A DNA stretch of 64,000 nt from Phycisphaerales bacterium (GTDB taxonomy: Bacteria > Planctomycetota > Phycisphaerae > Phycisphaerales > UBA1924), in NCBI GenBank assembly GCA_019744815.1, contig JAIEUA010000010.1:434001-498000 (forward strand), in the 5' to 3' direction. Positions 1 to 9,153 of the stretch are shown here, one piece after another (within the stretch, counting starts at the first letter, position 1; every line of letters begins with the position of its first letter). The position numbers were made by a program, and so were the translations under genes. Below the pieces are notes generated by a model. The model was not told where the DNA came from. It was given only the letters and a program-made list of their open reading frames with translations, and ran no database searches.

Positions 1-983
1 TGCTCGGCCATCGACTGCGCGGTCTTGGTGTCTCCTTCACCGCCGCCGGTCGCGATCGTCCCCAGCCGCGTGCTCGGGTTCGGCGGCTCGACTTCGCGGA
101 TGATCCGCCGGATCTCGTCGTACCCCTTGCTCCGCAACGTCCGCGGATCAAACGGCAACACGCCGGTCAAGAGCTCGTAGAGCATCACGCCCAGCGAGTA
201 GACGTCCGTCCGGGTGTCGATGTCGAGCCCGCCGACATCCGCCTGTTCCAGCGACATGTACTCGGGCGTGCCGACGATCTGGCCCATCTGCGTGAAGAGC
301 GTTTTGTCCGTCAGCGTGTGGCTGACGGCCTTGGCGATGCCGAAGTCGATCACCTTCGGCAGCGCGGTCCTCTTGCCCTGCCCGCCGTCGACTTCGGTGA
401 CGAGCACGTTGCTGGGCTTAAGGTCGCGGTGGATCAATCCCTTCGCGTGCGCGTGCTGCACGGCGTCGAGCACGGGCAAGAACAGCTCCAGCCGCTGACG
501 CAGCGAGAGCCGGTTGCGATCGCAGTACGCCGTGATCGGCTCGCCCCGCACGTACTCCATCACGAAGTACGGCCGTCCCGTCGGCGTGGCGCCGGCGTCG
601 AGCACGCGTGCGATGCTGGGATGGTCCATCACCGCGAGCGCCTGACGCTCCTGCTCGAAGCGGGCGACGACTTCGCGGCTGTCCATGCCGGGCTTGATGA
701 CCTTGAGCGCGACGCGCTGGACCATCGGCTCGCGCCGCTCGGCGAGCCAGACGACGCCGAAGCCGCCCTCGCCCAGGACGTTGAGCAGCTTGAAGGGCCC
801 GATCTCGTCGCCGGGTTTCTCACCTAGGGCCAGGCCCGGGGGCACCGTCGGCGGCGTGCCCGACCCGGCCCGCGTCGCCGCGGAACCGAGCGATGCCGTC
901 GGCGACTCGACCGTGGAGTCGGAAGCTCCCGGAGTGCCCTGCGGGGCGCCGGCGGTCGGCTTCTGGTCGTCCGGGGTGGGCAT
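1..983 (-). CDS. Serine/threonine protein kinase, C-terminus outside the window
   Basis: This is a Hanks-type (eukaryote-like) Ser/Thr kinase that phosphorylates protein substrates. It starts at the ATG at 983 and runs off the left edge, leaving 327 residues visible. A disordered Pro/Ser/Thr-rich leader (about residues 1-58) precedes the kinase core. The core shows the Gly loop GEGGFGVVW near residue 71, the ATP lysine in [10 protein letters not shown] (about 94), the catalytic loop IHRDLKPSN (about 185-192), DFG (about 214) and the activation-segment [11 protein letters not shown]. It closely resembles the kinase at 38431-41292, sharing KPGMDSRE and GRPYF.MEYV, so the two are paralogues. By analogy the missing part may carry a membrane segment and TPRs. 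It is divergent from the TetR gene. Confidence 0.93.
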   Translation of the reverse strand, partial: MPTPDDQKPTAGAPQGTPGASDSTVESPTASLGSAATRAGSGTPPTVPPGLALGEKPGDEIGPFKLLNVLGEGGFGVVWLAERREPMVQRVALKVIKPGMDSREVVARFEQERQALAVMDHPSIARVLDAGATPTGRPYFVMEYVRGEPITAYCDRNRLSLRQRLELFLPVLDAVQHAHAKGLIHRDLKPSNVLVTEVDGGQGKRTALPKVIDFGIAKAVSHTLTDKTLFTQMGQIVGTPEYMSLEQADVGGLDIDTRTDVYSLGVMLYELLTGVLPFDPRTLRSKGYDEIRRIIREVEPPNPSTRLGTIATGGGEGDTKTAQSMAE

Positions 984-1026
984 GCCGGAGCCTATGCAGG
1001 CCGCCGGAAATCGCCGGGATTTTCTG

Positions 1027-1078
1027 AAACACTTGTTTTACTTGGAGCGTAGGTTCCGTCTAGCATAAACAACTGTTT
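1027..1078 (+). promoter_or_regulatory. Twin palindromic operators and promoter of the TetR-permease pair
   Basis: Two 12-bp palindromes of the form AAACAnnTGTTT lie at 1027-1038 and 1067-1078, exactly 40 bp apart, so they sit on one face of the helix. Each is followed by a matching ACTTGGAG. A weak -35/-10 pair (TTTACT at 1037-1042, TAGCAT at 1061-1066, 18-bp spacer) lies between them. The second palindrome ends 15 bp before the regulator's GTG start. This is the expected geometry for TetR autorepression. Repressor binding is inferred. Confidence 0.6.
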
Positions 1079-1093
1079 CACTTGGAGACCACG

Positions 1094-1792
1094 GTGCCCA
1101 AGCCACGTGACAAGGCAGCCAAAGGCAAACCGCAGGGCACGCGAGCGGGCACGCGGAAGGAGCGTCCGAGCGGTGCCGACAAGCGCCGCCGCCTGCTGGA
1201 CGCGGCCATCGAGTTCTTTGCCCGCGATGGATTCGAGGGGGCGTCGGTTCGTGAGATCTGCGCCAAAGCGCGGGCGAATGTCGCCGCGGTCAAGTACTAC
1301 TTCGGCGACAAGGCCGGCCTGTACCGCGCGGCCCTCGACGCCGCGGCTCTCTCGCTGCTGTCCGACCGCCCGCCGCCGATCCGAAAGACCGGTGATGACC
1401 CCCGCGATTCGCTCCGCGCCATGATCCGCTGGGCGGTGGAGTTCACCGTCGCCGGCGGCCCACGCCGGATCGCCCTCACCAAGATCATCCTCCGCGAGAT
1501 GCGCGAGCCCACGCCGGTCTTCGAGGACCTGCTCGCCACCCGCGGGGCACCGATGCTGGGCGAAGTCCGCGGGATCGTTCACGAACTGTCCCAGGGAACA
1601 CTCACCCCGCCCGCCGCCGAACGCCTCGCCCTCTGCGTGATCGTCTGCGCCACGCAGTACGAGCACAGCATCGAGCTGTTGAAGCGTCTGGGATATCCGC
1701 CCCCCACCGCCGCCGCGGAGTTGGACCTGCTCGCCGACATCATCTCCGGCATGGCGATCGCCTACGTCGACAACCACAGGAGAGCCCGATGA
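1094..1792 (+). CDS. TetR/AcrR regulator with CecR-like C-terminal domain
   Basis: This is a one-component transcriptional repressor of 232 residues. A Lys/Arg-rich tail precedes the TetR helix-turn-helix (DAAIEFFARDGFEGASVREI ... NVAAVKYYFGDKAGLYRAAL, about residues 33-80). The C-terminal half resembles the DUF1956/CecR family. The start is placed at GTG 1094 because a GGAG lies 6 nt upstream; an in-frame TTG at 1082 has no such site. The stop overlaps the ATG of the permease gene by 4 nt (ATGA), so the two are translationally coupled. E. coli CecR controls an ABC exporter operon, which fits the neighbour. The ligand is unknown. Confidence 0.85.
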   Translation: MPKPRDKAAKGKPQGTRAGTRKERPSGADKRRRLLDAAIEFFARDGFEGASVREICAKARANVAAVKYYFGDKAGLYRAALDAAALSLLSDRPPPIRKTGDDPRDSLRAMIRWAVEFTVAGGPRRIALTKIILREMREPTPVFEDLLATRGAPMLGEVRGIVHELSQGTLTPPAAERLALCVIVCATQYEHSIELLKRLGYPPPTAAAELDLLADIISGMAIAYVDNHRRAR

Positions 1793-2979
1793 TCCGCCTG
1801 GCGATCAAGATGCTGCTGGGGTCTCGCATCAAGTTCTTCGGGATCGTCGCCGGCGTGCTCTTCACGTCGTTCCTGTGCACCCACTTCCAGGCGATCGTCT
1901 GCGGGCTGATGACCCGCACCTTCGCCATGATCAGCGACACCAACGTCGCCGACGTCTGGGTCATGGACCCCGCGGTCGAGTACATCGACGAGGTCGCGAA
2001 TCTGCCCGCGCCCGCCCTCGACCGGGTCCGCTCGGTCCCCGGCGTCGACTGGGCCTCACGCTTGTACTTCGGGACTCTGCGAGCACGTCTGCCCGGTGGC
2101 CGGTTCCGATCGGTGCAGGTCATCGGGCTCGAGGACGCCACACTGGTCGGGCTGCCCCGAGCGATCACCCAGGGCCGCGCCGAGGACCTGCGTCGCCCCG
2201 ACGCCGTCATCCTCGACGAGTACTCCTGCCGCTCGCTCATGCGTGCCGCCATCGATCCGCCTCAGGAGATCCACGGCGCGCTCGACCTCAACGCCCCGTC
2301 GCGCCCGCTGGGCGTTGGCGACGAACTCACCATCAACGACCACCGGGTCGTCATCGTCGGCAAGGCCGACATCCTGCCCCGCTTCCTCACCAAGGGCACG
2401 TTCTTCACCACCTACTCACGAGCCGTCCGCATGGCACCGCCGGAGCGGAACCAGATGTCCTACGTCCTGGTTCGCGCCAACCGCGGCGAGGATCCCGCGG
2501 CGCTCGCTCAACGCATCGAAGCCCGAACCGGTCTCAAGGCGCTCTCAAGCTCCCAGTTCGCCGAGGCGACGGTCTGGTACTTCATCAAGAACACCGACGT
2601 CGTCGGCCAGGTCTTCATCATGACCTTCATCGCCGTCCTCGTCGGAACCGTCATCACCGGGCTCTTGCTGTTCATGTTCACGGCGGAGAACCTCCGCTCC
2701 TACGGCATGCTCATGGCCGTCGGAGCCAGCTCTCGCATCCTTCTGCTCATGGTCATCGCCCAATCCGCCACCGCGGCGTCGCTGGGCTACTGCCTCGGAG
2801 TCGGCGCCTCGTCGGCTCTGGGAGAACTGATGGCCTTCGCTTACCTGCCCTACCGCCTGCTCTGGCCCAGCCTCCTCATCACCGGCTTCTTTGTCCTGCT
2901 GGTCAGCGTGCTGGCGTCCATCCTGAGCGTCCGCCAGGCGCTGCGGCTCGAGCCCGGCGTCGTGTTCCGTTCGTCCTGA
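1789..2979 (+). CDS. FtsX/MacB-type ABC transporter permease (DevC-like)
   Basis: This 396-residue inner-membrane permease belongs to the MacB/FtsX/DevC superfamily, which works with a LolD/DevA-type ATPase. It has an N-terminal membrane segment (about residues 12-35), then a large extracytoplasmic domain opening with VWVMDPAVEYIDEV. Three C-terminal membrane segments follow (about 275-300, 315-345, 360-385), including the loop ENLRSYGMLMAVGASS. No ATPase or adaptor gene is adjacent, so partners must be encoded elsewhere. It is coupled to the upstream TetR gene and is paralogous to the permease at 50068-51210, which keeps the same motif (SIWVMDPGVRYVDEI) beside a MarR regulator. The transported substrate cannot be told from sequence. 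Confidence 0.85.
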   Translation: MIRLAIKMLLGSRIKFFGIVAGVLFTSFLCTHFQAIVCGLMTRTFAMISDTNVADVWVMDPAVEYIDEVANLPAPALDRVRSVPGVDWASRLYFGTLRARLPGGRFRSVQVIGLEDATLVGLPRAITQGRAEDLRRPDAVILDEYSCRSLMRAAIDPPQEIHGALDLNAPSRPLGVGDELTINDHRVVIVGKADILPRFLTKGTFFTTYSRAVRMAPPERNQMSYVLVRANRGEDPAALAQRIEARTGLKALSSSQFAEATVWYFIKNTDVVGQVFIMTFIAVLVGTVITGLLLFMFTAENLRSYGMLMAVGASSRILLLMVIAQSATAASLGYCLGVGASSALGELMAFAYLPYRLLWPSLLITGFFVLLVSVLASILSVRQALRLEPGVVFRSS

Positions 2980-2982
2980 ACC

Positions 2983-3855
2983 ATGCTTCCGTACACTCGG
3001 CCCGTGCCATCCGCGTCGCCCCTCATCTCGCCGCTTCTCTGCGACTGCCGCGTGCCCCACGGCTTCTCCACCCGCGTCGGCGGCGTCTCCACGCCCACGC
3101 CGGCCGCAGACTTCTCCTCGCTCAACTTCGGCAACCCCGGCGATCTCCTCGAACACCGCGACCCGCCCGCCAACATCGCCCGCAACTTCGAGATCCTCGC
3201 CCAGGCGATCCGCGCGACCGGGCGCGAGATCGTGCAGGTGCACCAGGTCCATGGCCCGCAGGTTCATGTGGTCCGCCGCGGACAACCCTCGCACCCCACC
3301 GCGCACGACACCAAGGCAGACGCGATCGTCACCGATGATCCGTCGCGCCTGCTCGCCGTCCGGGTCGCGGACTGCTGCCCGATCCTGCTCTCCAGCAGCG
3401 ACGGCACCGTGGTCGCCGCGGTGCACGCGGGCTGGCGCGGAGTGGTCTGCAGCAACGAATCCACCGCGACCCACTCGGGCTCCGCCGCGAGTCGGGGCGT
3501 CCTCGCCCCGGCGGTTCACGCGATGCAATCCCTCGGCGCCCGAGCCATCCGCGCCGTCATCGGCCCGTGCATCTCGTTCGATCACTTCGAGGTCGGCCCC
3601 GAGGTCCTCGCCGAGTTCCGTGCCGCCTTCGGCGAGGGCTGCGAGAGCCGCGGGCTGATCCGCACCCTCCCCACCGGCAAGGGCTTCGTGAACCTGCAAG
3701 CGTGCTTGGGCGAGCAGCTCAAGGGCCTGGGTGTGGACGCGGTGGACACGATCGCCCGCTGCACCGTCGCCGAGCCCGAACTCTTCTTCAGCCATCGCCG
3801 CGACCGCGGGCGCACAGGTCGTCTGGTCGGCATCATCGGCCCGCGGGCCGGGTGA
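2983..3855 (+). CDS. pgeF: Polyphenol oxidase/laccase-domain protein (PgeF/YfiH family)
   Basis: The family comprises peptidoglycan-editing and purine-nucleoside-active proteins (YfiH/LACC1 fold). The product is 290 aa, slightly longer than the usual 240-260. Conserved blocks are HQVHG (about residue 87), DAIVTDDPSRLLAVRVADCC (about 110-129), AAVHAGWRG (about 146), IGPCI (about 192) and FSHRRDRGRTGR near the end, which supply the zinc His/Cys/His ligands. After HAGWRGVV an atypical stretch encoding ASRGVLAP coincides with a genomic palindromic repeat (3487-3513). This is a likely in-frame REP insertion that accounts for the extra length. The gene starts 3 bp after the permease stop, so it is probably in the same transcript, and it faces secE across a shared terminator. 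Confidence 0.9.
   Translation: MLPYTRPVPSASPLISPLLCDCRVPHGFSTRVGGVSTPTPAADFSSLNFGNPGDLLEHRDPPANIARNFEILAQAIRATGREIVQVHQVHGPQVHVVRRGQPSHPTAHDTKADAIVTDDPSRLLAVRVADCCPILLSSSDGTVVAAVHAGWRGVVCSNESTATHSGSAASRGVLAPAVHAMQSLGARAIRAVIGPCISFDHFEVGPEVLAEFRAAFGEGCESRGLIRTLPTGKGFVNLQACLGEQLKGLGVDAVDTIARCTVAEPELFFSHRRDRGRTGRLVGIIGPRAG
3487..3513. repeat. REP family B copy inside pgeF
   Basis: The palindrome GGGGCGTCCTCGCCCC with a GCGAGTC flank matches the intergenic copies at 22806-22834, 22877-22905 and 61114-61143. It is read through in frame by pgeF and encodes ASRGVLAP. Confidence 0.75.
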
Positions 3856-3877
3856 TCGCCGTTGCGTTCGGCACCAA

Positions 3878-3912
3878 GAAAAACCCCGAGGCGTGGGCCT
3901 CGGGGCTTCGTT
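3878..3912. terminator. Bidirectional intrinsic terminator between pgeF and secE
   Basis: Nine-bp arms CCCCGAGGC/GCCTCGGGG (3884-3892 and 3897-3905) enclose a GTGG loop. A run of A on the left gives a T-run for minus-strand secE transcripts, and CTTCGTTGTTTC follows on the plus strand. It ends the secE transcript without nusG. Confidence 0.85.
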
Positions 3913-3936
3913 GTTTCGATTCTGTGGCAACCTCGC

Positions 3937-4776
3937 TCAGCCGCCGCCCGCGGTGCGGATCACGTGGATCAGCCCGAAGAAGACGCTGAAGAGATAGTCG
4001 ATCACGAAGATCACGCCCGCGATCATGAAGAACGCGAAGATCACGACCTGGGTGATGCCCATCACCTCTCGCCGCGTCGACCAGTTGACCTTCTTCATCT
4101 CCGAATCGGTCGCGATGAGGAAGTCCACCGTCCGGGGCTTCAGACCAACCTGCCAGAAGACCAGCGACGCACCCAGCACCAACACCAACCCCGCGCCACC
4201 GGCCTGCAGGTAAACCGGCTGGAAGATCGGGACCCCGACCGGGCGGCCTTCGACCACGCCCATCGCGCCGCTCTGGTCGCCGGCGATGCGGATCGCGACG
4301 GCCTCGGAGGTCACGTGCTTCTCGGTCATCACCACCGACTCGATCGCGAGGTCGTGGCCCTTGGTCGCCTGCTTCCACTCGGTGATGGCGGCGTCGCCGA
4401 TCTTGACGAACTCGCCGTCATTGACGCCCTTGCCGAGAAGCTCGACCGCCTTGCCGGGAGACGCGACGAACGCGCCCTCGCGGATCGACATGGTCCACTT
4501 GGGAGTGGGGAGCTTCACGACGCCCAGCTGCGTCCAGATCCAGGCCGCGCCCGCGACGATGAGCATCGAAGCAAGGGTCGCGGTCATCAGCCGCACCCAG
4601 AACCCCTGGCCACCCTTGTAGATGGGCGAGGAGCCGTCGTCGGAATCACGGCGGGAGGGACTTGAACCCGCAACCTGCGGATTTGGAATCCGCTGCTCTA
4701 CCAGTTGAGCTACCGCCGTACTGCCCGACACATCGCCGTTGCGTGCGCCGGAGGAATTGTCAGAGTTCGTCGCCAC
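3937..4776 (-). CDS. secE: Preprotein translocase subunit SecE
   Basis: SecE is the essential small subunit of the SecYEG channel. The C-terminal part holds the SecE signature region (FLIATDSEMKKVNWSTRREV, then a membrane helix ending DYLFSVFFGLIHVIR). Two further hydrophobic helices lie upstream (MLIVAGAAWIW and AGLVLVLGASLVFW), as in planctomycete SecE forms longer than E. coli's. The first ATG/GTG after tRNA-Trp would cut into the block YKGGQGFWVRLMTA. The frame stays open back through the tRNA to a GTG at 4776, which I list as the start with low certainty. The gene follows tuf, rpmG and tRNA-Trp in the classical order and ends at a terminator, with pgeF instead of nusG downstream. Confidence 0.85.
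   Translation of the reverse strand: MATNSDNSSGARNGDVSGSTAVAQLVEQRIPNPQVAGSSPSRRDSDDGSSPIYKGGQGFWVRLMTATLASMLIVAGAAWIWTQLGVVKLPTPKWTMSIREGAFVASPGKAVELLGKGVNDGEFVKIGDAAITEWKQATKGHDLAIESVVMTEKHVTSEAVAIRIAGDQSGAMGVVEGRPVGVPIFQPVYLQAGGAGLVLVLGASLVFWQVGLKPRTVDFLIATDSEMKKVNWSTRREVMGITQVVIFAFFMIAGVIFVIDYLFSVFFGLIHVIRTAGGG
4647..4719 (-). tRNA. tRNA-Trp (anticodon CCA)
   Basis: The 73-nt cloverleaf has a perfect 7-bp acceptor (ACGGCGG/CCGCCGT), D-arm GCTC/GAGC, anticodon stem GCGGA/TCCGC with loop TTCCAAA (CCA), and T-loop GGGTTCAAGTCCC. No CCA is encoded. It lies between rpmG and secE, the conserved bacterial arrangement, and is overlapped in frame by the longest secE reading. Confidence 0.96.
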
Positions 4777-4911
4777 GAGTTTCCCGGGAAAAGCGAAGAG
4801 CCAAACACGAGTCACAGACCGCCGGACCGCATCGTTCGCCAGACCTTGGACGCCGCCGAATCCCGAAGGGTTCGGAACGATGCCCACTGCCTGAAGCCCG
4901 ATGCTTCTGCC

Positions 4912-5094
4912 TTACTTCCGCTTGACCTTGTGGATCGTGTGCTTGCGCAGGCGGGGCGAGTACTTCTTGAGGCCCTCTTTGAGGCCCTCGGGCATGCCGC
5001 CCTTGGTGTTCACGCTGCTGCGGTAGTTGAGATCGCCGGTCTCCGTGCACTGGAGCCACAGGAACTCGCGACCCATCGACTTCTTCTTCGCCAT
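4912..5094 (-). CDS. rpmG: 50S ribosomal protein L33
   Basis: A 60-residue basic protein with the L33 pattern: LQCTETGDLNYRSSVNTKG, then KKYSPRLRKHTIHKVKRK at the C-terminus. L33 sits near the E-site of the large subunit. Only one Cys is retained (CTETG), so it is a zinc-free (C-minus) type. The start ATG follows a purine-rich GAAG. It lies downstream of tuf, separated by a GC-rich hairpin, and upstream of tRNA-Trp and secE. Confidence 0.95.
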   Translation of the reverse strand: MAKKKSMGREFLWLQCTETGDLNYRSSVNTKGGMPEGLKEGLKKYSPRLRKHTIHKVKRK

Positions 5095-5123
5095 GACTTC
5101 TTCGCCTTTCTTTCAGACAAGCC

Positions 5124-5150
5124 GTGCCGCGGGTCTTGCTCCCGCGGCAC
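5124..5150. terminator. GC-rich hairpin between tuf and rpmG
   Basis: Perfect 10-bp arms GTGCCGCGGG/CCCGCGGCAC enclose a 7-nt loop. No clear T-run follows on the minus strand, so it may be an attenuator or processing hairpin rather than a full terminator. Confidence 0.5.
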
Positions 5151-5219
5151 AGGTGAACATTCTAGGTTTGCATCCTGCCTCGGCTTGATGCCTCGGTGCC
5201 TGGATGCCTTGATGCCTTC

Positions 5220-6422
<1,203 letters not shown>

Positions 6423-6757
6423 GACCAGATCTCCACCCACGGCGGCACGCTCAACGCGTGTTCCGTGGACATCCGCTCGCGTGCTCACGCCGCCGTTGTC
6501 GAACACTCTCCAGCCAAGGCCCTGAGCCGAGGCGAGCGTCAGACGGCGCACAACACACCAGCGATCAAACCGTCCCGCGTCGACCGGCGCTCTCGCGAGC
6601 GACAATCTCCCAATGACGCGATCGGTACGAATCAGTTCGGGGCTCGTTGAAGCCGTGAACCGCAGTCGAGCTGTGAAGGGGGAGGACCGAGGGCTTAGAG
6701 AGCCGCGACGTGCGCCCCTCTAAGTCCTAAGACCTCACACCTCATCCCTTCCCTCAA
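6423..6757 (-). other. Leader region between tRNA-Thr and tuf
   Basis: These 335 bp have no supportable gene. They presumably hold the tuf promoter and leader. Near 6690-6755 there is an imperfect low-complexity inverted repeat around TCTAAGTCCTAAGACCTC. No clear -35/-10 pair could be assigned. Confidence 0.4.
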
Positions 6758-6829
<72 letters not shown>

Positions 6830-7065
6830 ACACGAACCGACGCGTCGGCACCGACATCTTCAGCCCTCGCGAGCCACCGATGCCGCTTCCGTCGCGCCCC
6901 GATACCGACCCGAAGGCCGGAACCAAGGGGACAATGATAGCCCACAGCCCGGACGCCGGCGACTCCATCAAGTCCGCTGAATACCAAACAAAAACCATTT
7001 CTCTGGATTCATCATGGCCGCTGGGCCATGATCGATGCCCCCACATCGCCCGGAGCCGCCTCTTC

Positions 7066-8241
7066 GTGAACCCTCGCCGCCGCTACCTCGCGCTGGTCGC
7101 GCTCTCCTTTGTCGCCTTTATCAGCCTCGGCCTGCCCGACGGCGTGCTGGGCGTCGCCTGGCCGTCGATCCGGGCCACCTTTTCCATTCCCGTCAGCCGC
7201 CTCGGCGTGCTCCTGATCTTCGGGACCGCTGGCTACCTCGTGGTCAGCTCGCTGACCGGGCCGATCATGCGGCGGCTTGGCATCGGAAAACTGCTCTGCG
7301 CCAGCACCGCCCTCGCCGGCAGCGGCCTGCTCCTCTTCGCGATTGCTCCGTCGTGGTGGTGGCTGCCGGTCGGCGCGTTTGTGGGCGGGCTGGGCGCCGG
7401 CGGCATCGACGCCGGCCTGAACACGTTCGCTTCGGAGCGGTTCAGCGCCCGCATCGTGTCGTGGCTGCACGCCTGCTGGGGTATCGGCGCGACGCTCGGA
7501 CCGCTGCTTGTGACCGGCGTCCTGATGCTGGAGCTGTCGTGGCGAGTCGGATACGCGATCGTCGCGGGCGTCATGGGGCTGCTCGCACTGCTCTTTGCGT
7601 ACTCGCTGACCTTGTGGACGGTGCACGCGGGCGGCGAGCATGAGAACATCACCCGGTCCCCGCTGGCAGCGACGCTACGCCGCCCCTTGGCGTGGGCGCA
7701 TGTCGGAGTCTTCTGGACCTACTGCGGCGTCGAATCGAGCGCCGGGCAGCTCGCGTACACGCTGCTGGTCGAAGGCCGAGGCGTGCGGCCCGAGATCGCC
7801 GGTCCGGTCGTCGGAGGCTACTGGGCGGCCCTCACCATCGGACGGGTGATCTTCGGACACTCCGCGGCACACTGGTCACGCGACGCGATCCTCCGCATCG
7901 GCACCTTCGGCGCACCGCTGGGCATCCTGCTGCTGTGGTGGCATCCGTCGGAGTTTGTCTCGTTCGCGGGGCTGTGGATCCTCGGCTTCGCGCTCGCACC
8001 CATCTTCCCGATGATGATCTCGGCGACACCGGAGCGGCTGGGACGCGAGCACGGCGCCAACGCCGTGGGCATGCAGATGGCCGCGGCGAGCCTGGGGGTG
8101 GCCGTGCTGCCCGGCACGGCGGCGATGCTGATGCGCTCGTACGGCCACGAGTCGCTGCCGGTGTTCCTGTTCGTGCTCGCGCTGGCGATCCTGCTGCTGC
8201 AGGAAGCAGCGGTGAAACTCACGCCGCGGGCGGCGGCGTAA
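7066..8241 (+). CDS. Major facilitator superfamily permease
   Basis: A 391-residue integral membrane transporter with about 12 hydrophobic segments, opening NPRRRYLALVALSFVAFISL. The first half carries the short MFS loop GPIMRRLGIGKLL (about residues 60-72). GGLGAGGIDAGLNTFASERF and HACWGIGATLGPL recall the sugar/fucose-permease-like MFS branch. The start is set at GTG 7066, with GGAG about 10 nt upstream. In-frame ATGs further up would add a polar, unconserved leader reaching towards the divergent tRNA-Thr. The substrate is not recognisable. A REP family C palindrome follows the stop. Confidence 0.85.
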   Translation: MNPRRRYLALVALSFVAFISLGLPDGVLGVAWPSIRATFSIPVSRLGVLLIFGTAGYLVVSSLTGPIMRRLGIGKLLCASTALAGSGLLLFAIAPSWWWLPVGAFVGGLGAGGIDAGLNTFASERFSARIVSWLHACWGIGATLGPLLVTGVLMLELSWRVGYAIVAGVMGLLALLFAYSLTLWTVHAGGEHENITRSPLAATLRRPLAWAHVGVFWTYCGVESSAGQLAYTLLVEGRGVRPEIAGPVVGGYWAALTIGRVIFGHSAAHWSRDAILRIGTFGAPLGILLLWWHPSEFVSFAGLWILGFALAPIFPMMISATPERLGREHGANAVGMQMAAASLGVAVLPGTAAMLMRSYGHESLPVFLFVLALAILLLQEAAVKLTPRAAA

Positions 8242-8243
8242 TC

Positions 8244-8308
8244 GCGCCTCCCCGCCCCGCGCCGCAGCGAGGGGTGGTCGAGGCTCGGTGAGACCGGGGA
8301 GGGGCGCT
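8244..8308. repeat. REP family C copy after the MFS gene
   Basis: Outer arms CGCCTCCCCG.../CGGGGAGGGGCG flank a GAGGGGTGGTCGAGGCTCGG core. Related copies occur at 37381-37452 and, inverted, at 43888-43950. Confidence 0.65.
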
Positions 8309-8435
8309 GGGTATCCGTGTGTCGAAGAGTCCTCGTTTGCGCGGACCGCTCACCGAACCTGAGGCATCAACTCAAGTCGTCACCTCCCCGCACGCAGGGA
8401 GAGAAGATGTCGACGCGATGTTCGATGAACCACCA

Positions 8436-8990
8436 CTAGCCCAGCGCCGAACCCATACCCAGCACCCGCCGCAGGTCCGCGATCTGCCCGTTGTGGATCC
8501 CGATGTGATAGATCGATCGCGCGACCAGCAGATACGGCGGCGCGGTCACGCCGCGGAACATCGGGACGGGCGTGAGAAGCTCTTCATCACTCAGCCGTCG
8601 CACCGCGGCGGCGAAGCGTGCGATGGACGCGTCGAAGATCTCCACACAGCGCGCGTAGCGCGGAAACACAACCCCCGCCGCAGCCGGATTGCTGCCGAAC
8701 GCGACGGATTCACTGCCGAATCGCTCTGTATCACCGCTGGAAGCACCGTCGACGAAATCGCTCGCGGGCAATCCCTTGAGCGGAGCCCCGCACGCGTCGG
8801 CCTTGCCGCCGGGCAGCCACTCGCAAAAGCGGTTGTTCGTGAGCGCCAGATGCCCAAGGCACCACGCGACGTGGTTCGGCAATCCCGGCGCCGTCGTCGT
8901 GTGGTTCGAATCATCAAACTTCACCAGGTAACGCTTGAACAGATCGCGGCTGTGCAGCACCGACTCGGCCAGGAGATCGACTGATCGCAT
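8436..8990 (-). CDS. DinB-like four-helix protein
   Basis: This 184-residue protein resembles the DinB/YfiT metal-binding four-helix family. The N-terminal helix (SRDLFKRYLVKFDD) is followed by LPNHVAWCLGHLALTNN with the first His, and the last helices carry SIYHIGIHNGQIADLRRVLG. Spaced His residues are the usual metal ligands. Some family members are thiol transferases; most are uncharacterised. It is a single gene, convergent with the MFS permease and divergent from the polyketide operon. Confidence 0.8.
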   Translation of the reverse strand: MRSVDLLAESVLHSRDLFKRYLVKFDDSNHTTTAPGLPNHVAWCLGHLALTNNRFCEWLPGGKADACGAPLKGLPASDFVDGASSGDTERFGSESVAFGSNPAAAGVVFPRYARCVEIFDASIARFAAAVRRLSDEELLTPVPMFRGVTAPPYLLVARSIYHIGIHNGQIADLRRVLGMGSALG

Positions 8991-9153
8991 CGCGGCAGAA
9001 TATCAACGCGTGCAACACGATCGTCGCCGCGGGGCCCGATGACTTTCGCGGGACTTTGCCCTCGCTCCACTACAATCCGCCGCGACCAAAGCCACGCCCG
9101 CCCCGCGACGGAAGCGACTCGAACACGTCCATCCCACCAACCCGAGCCGTCCC

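Noticed and set aside
3856..3936. nusG remnant after secE
   Set aside because: Only a terminator and the convergent pgeF 3' end are present; no NusG/KOW sequence is seen on either strand.
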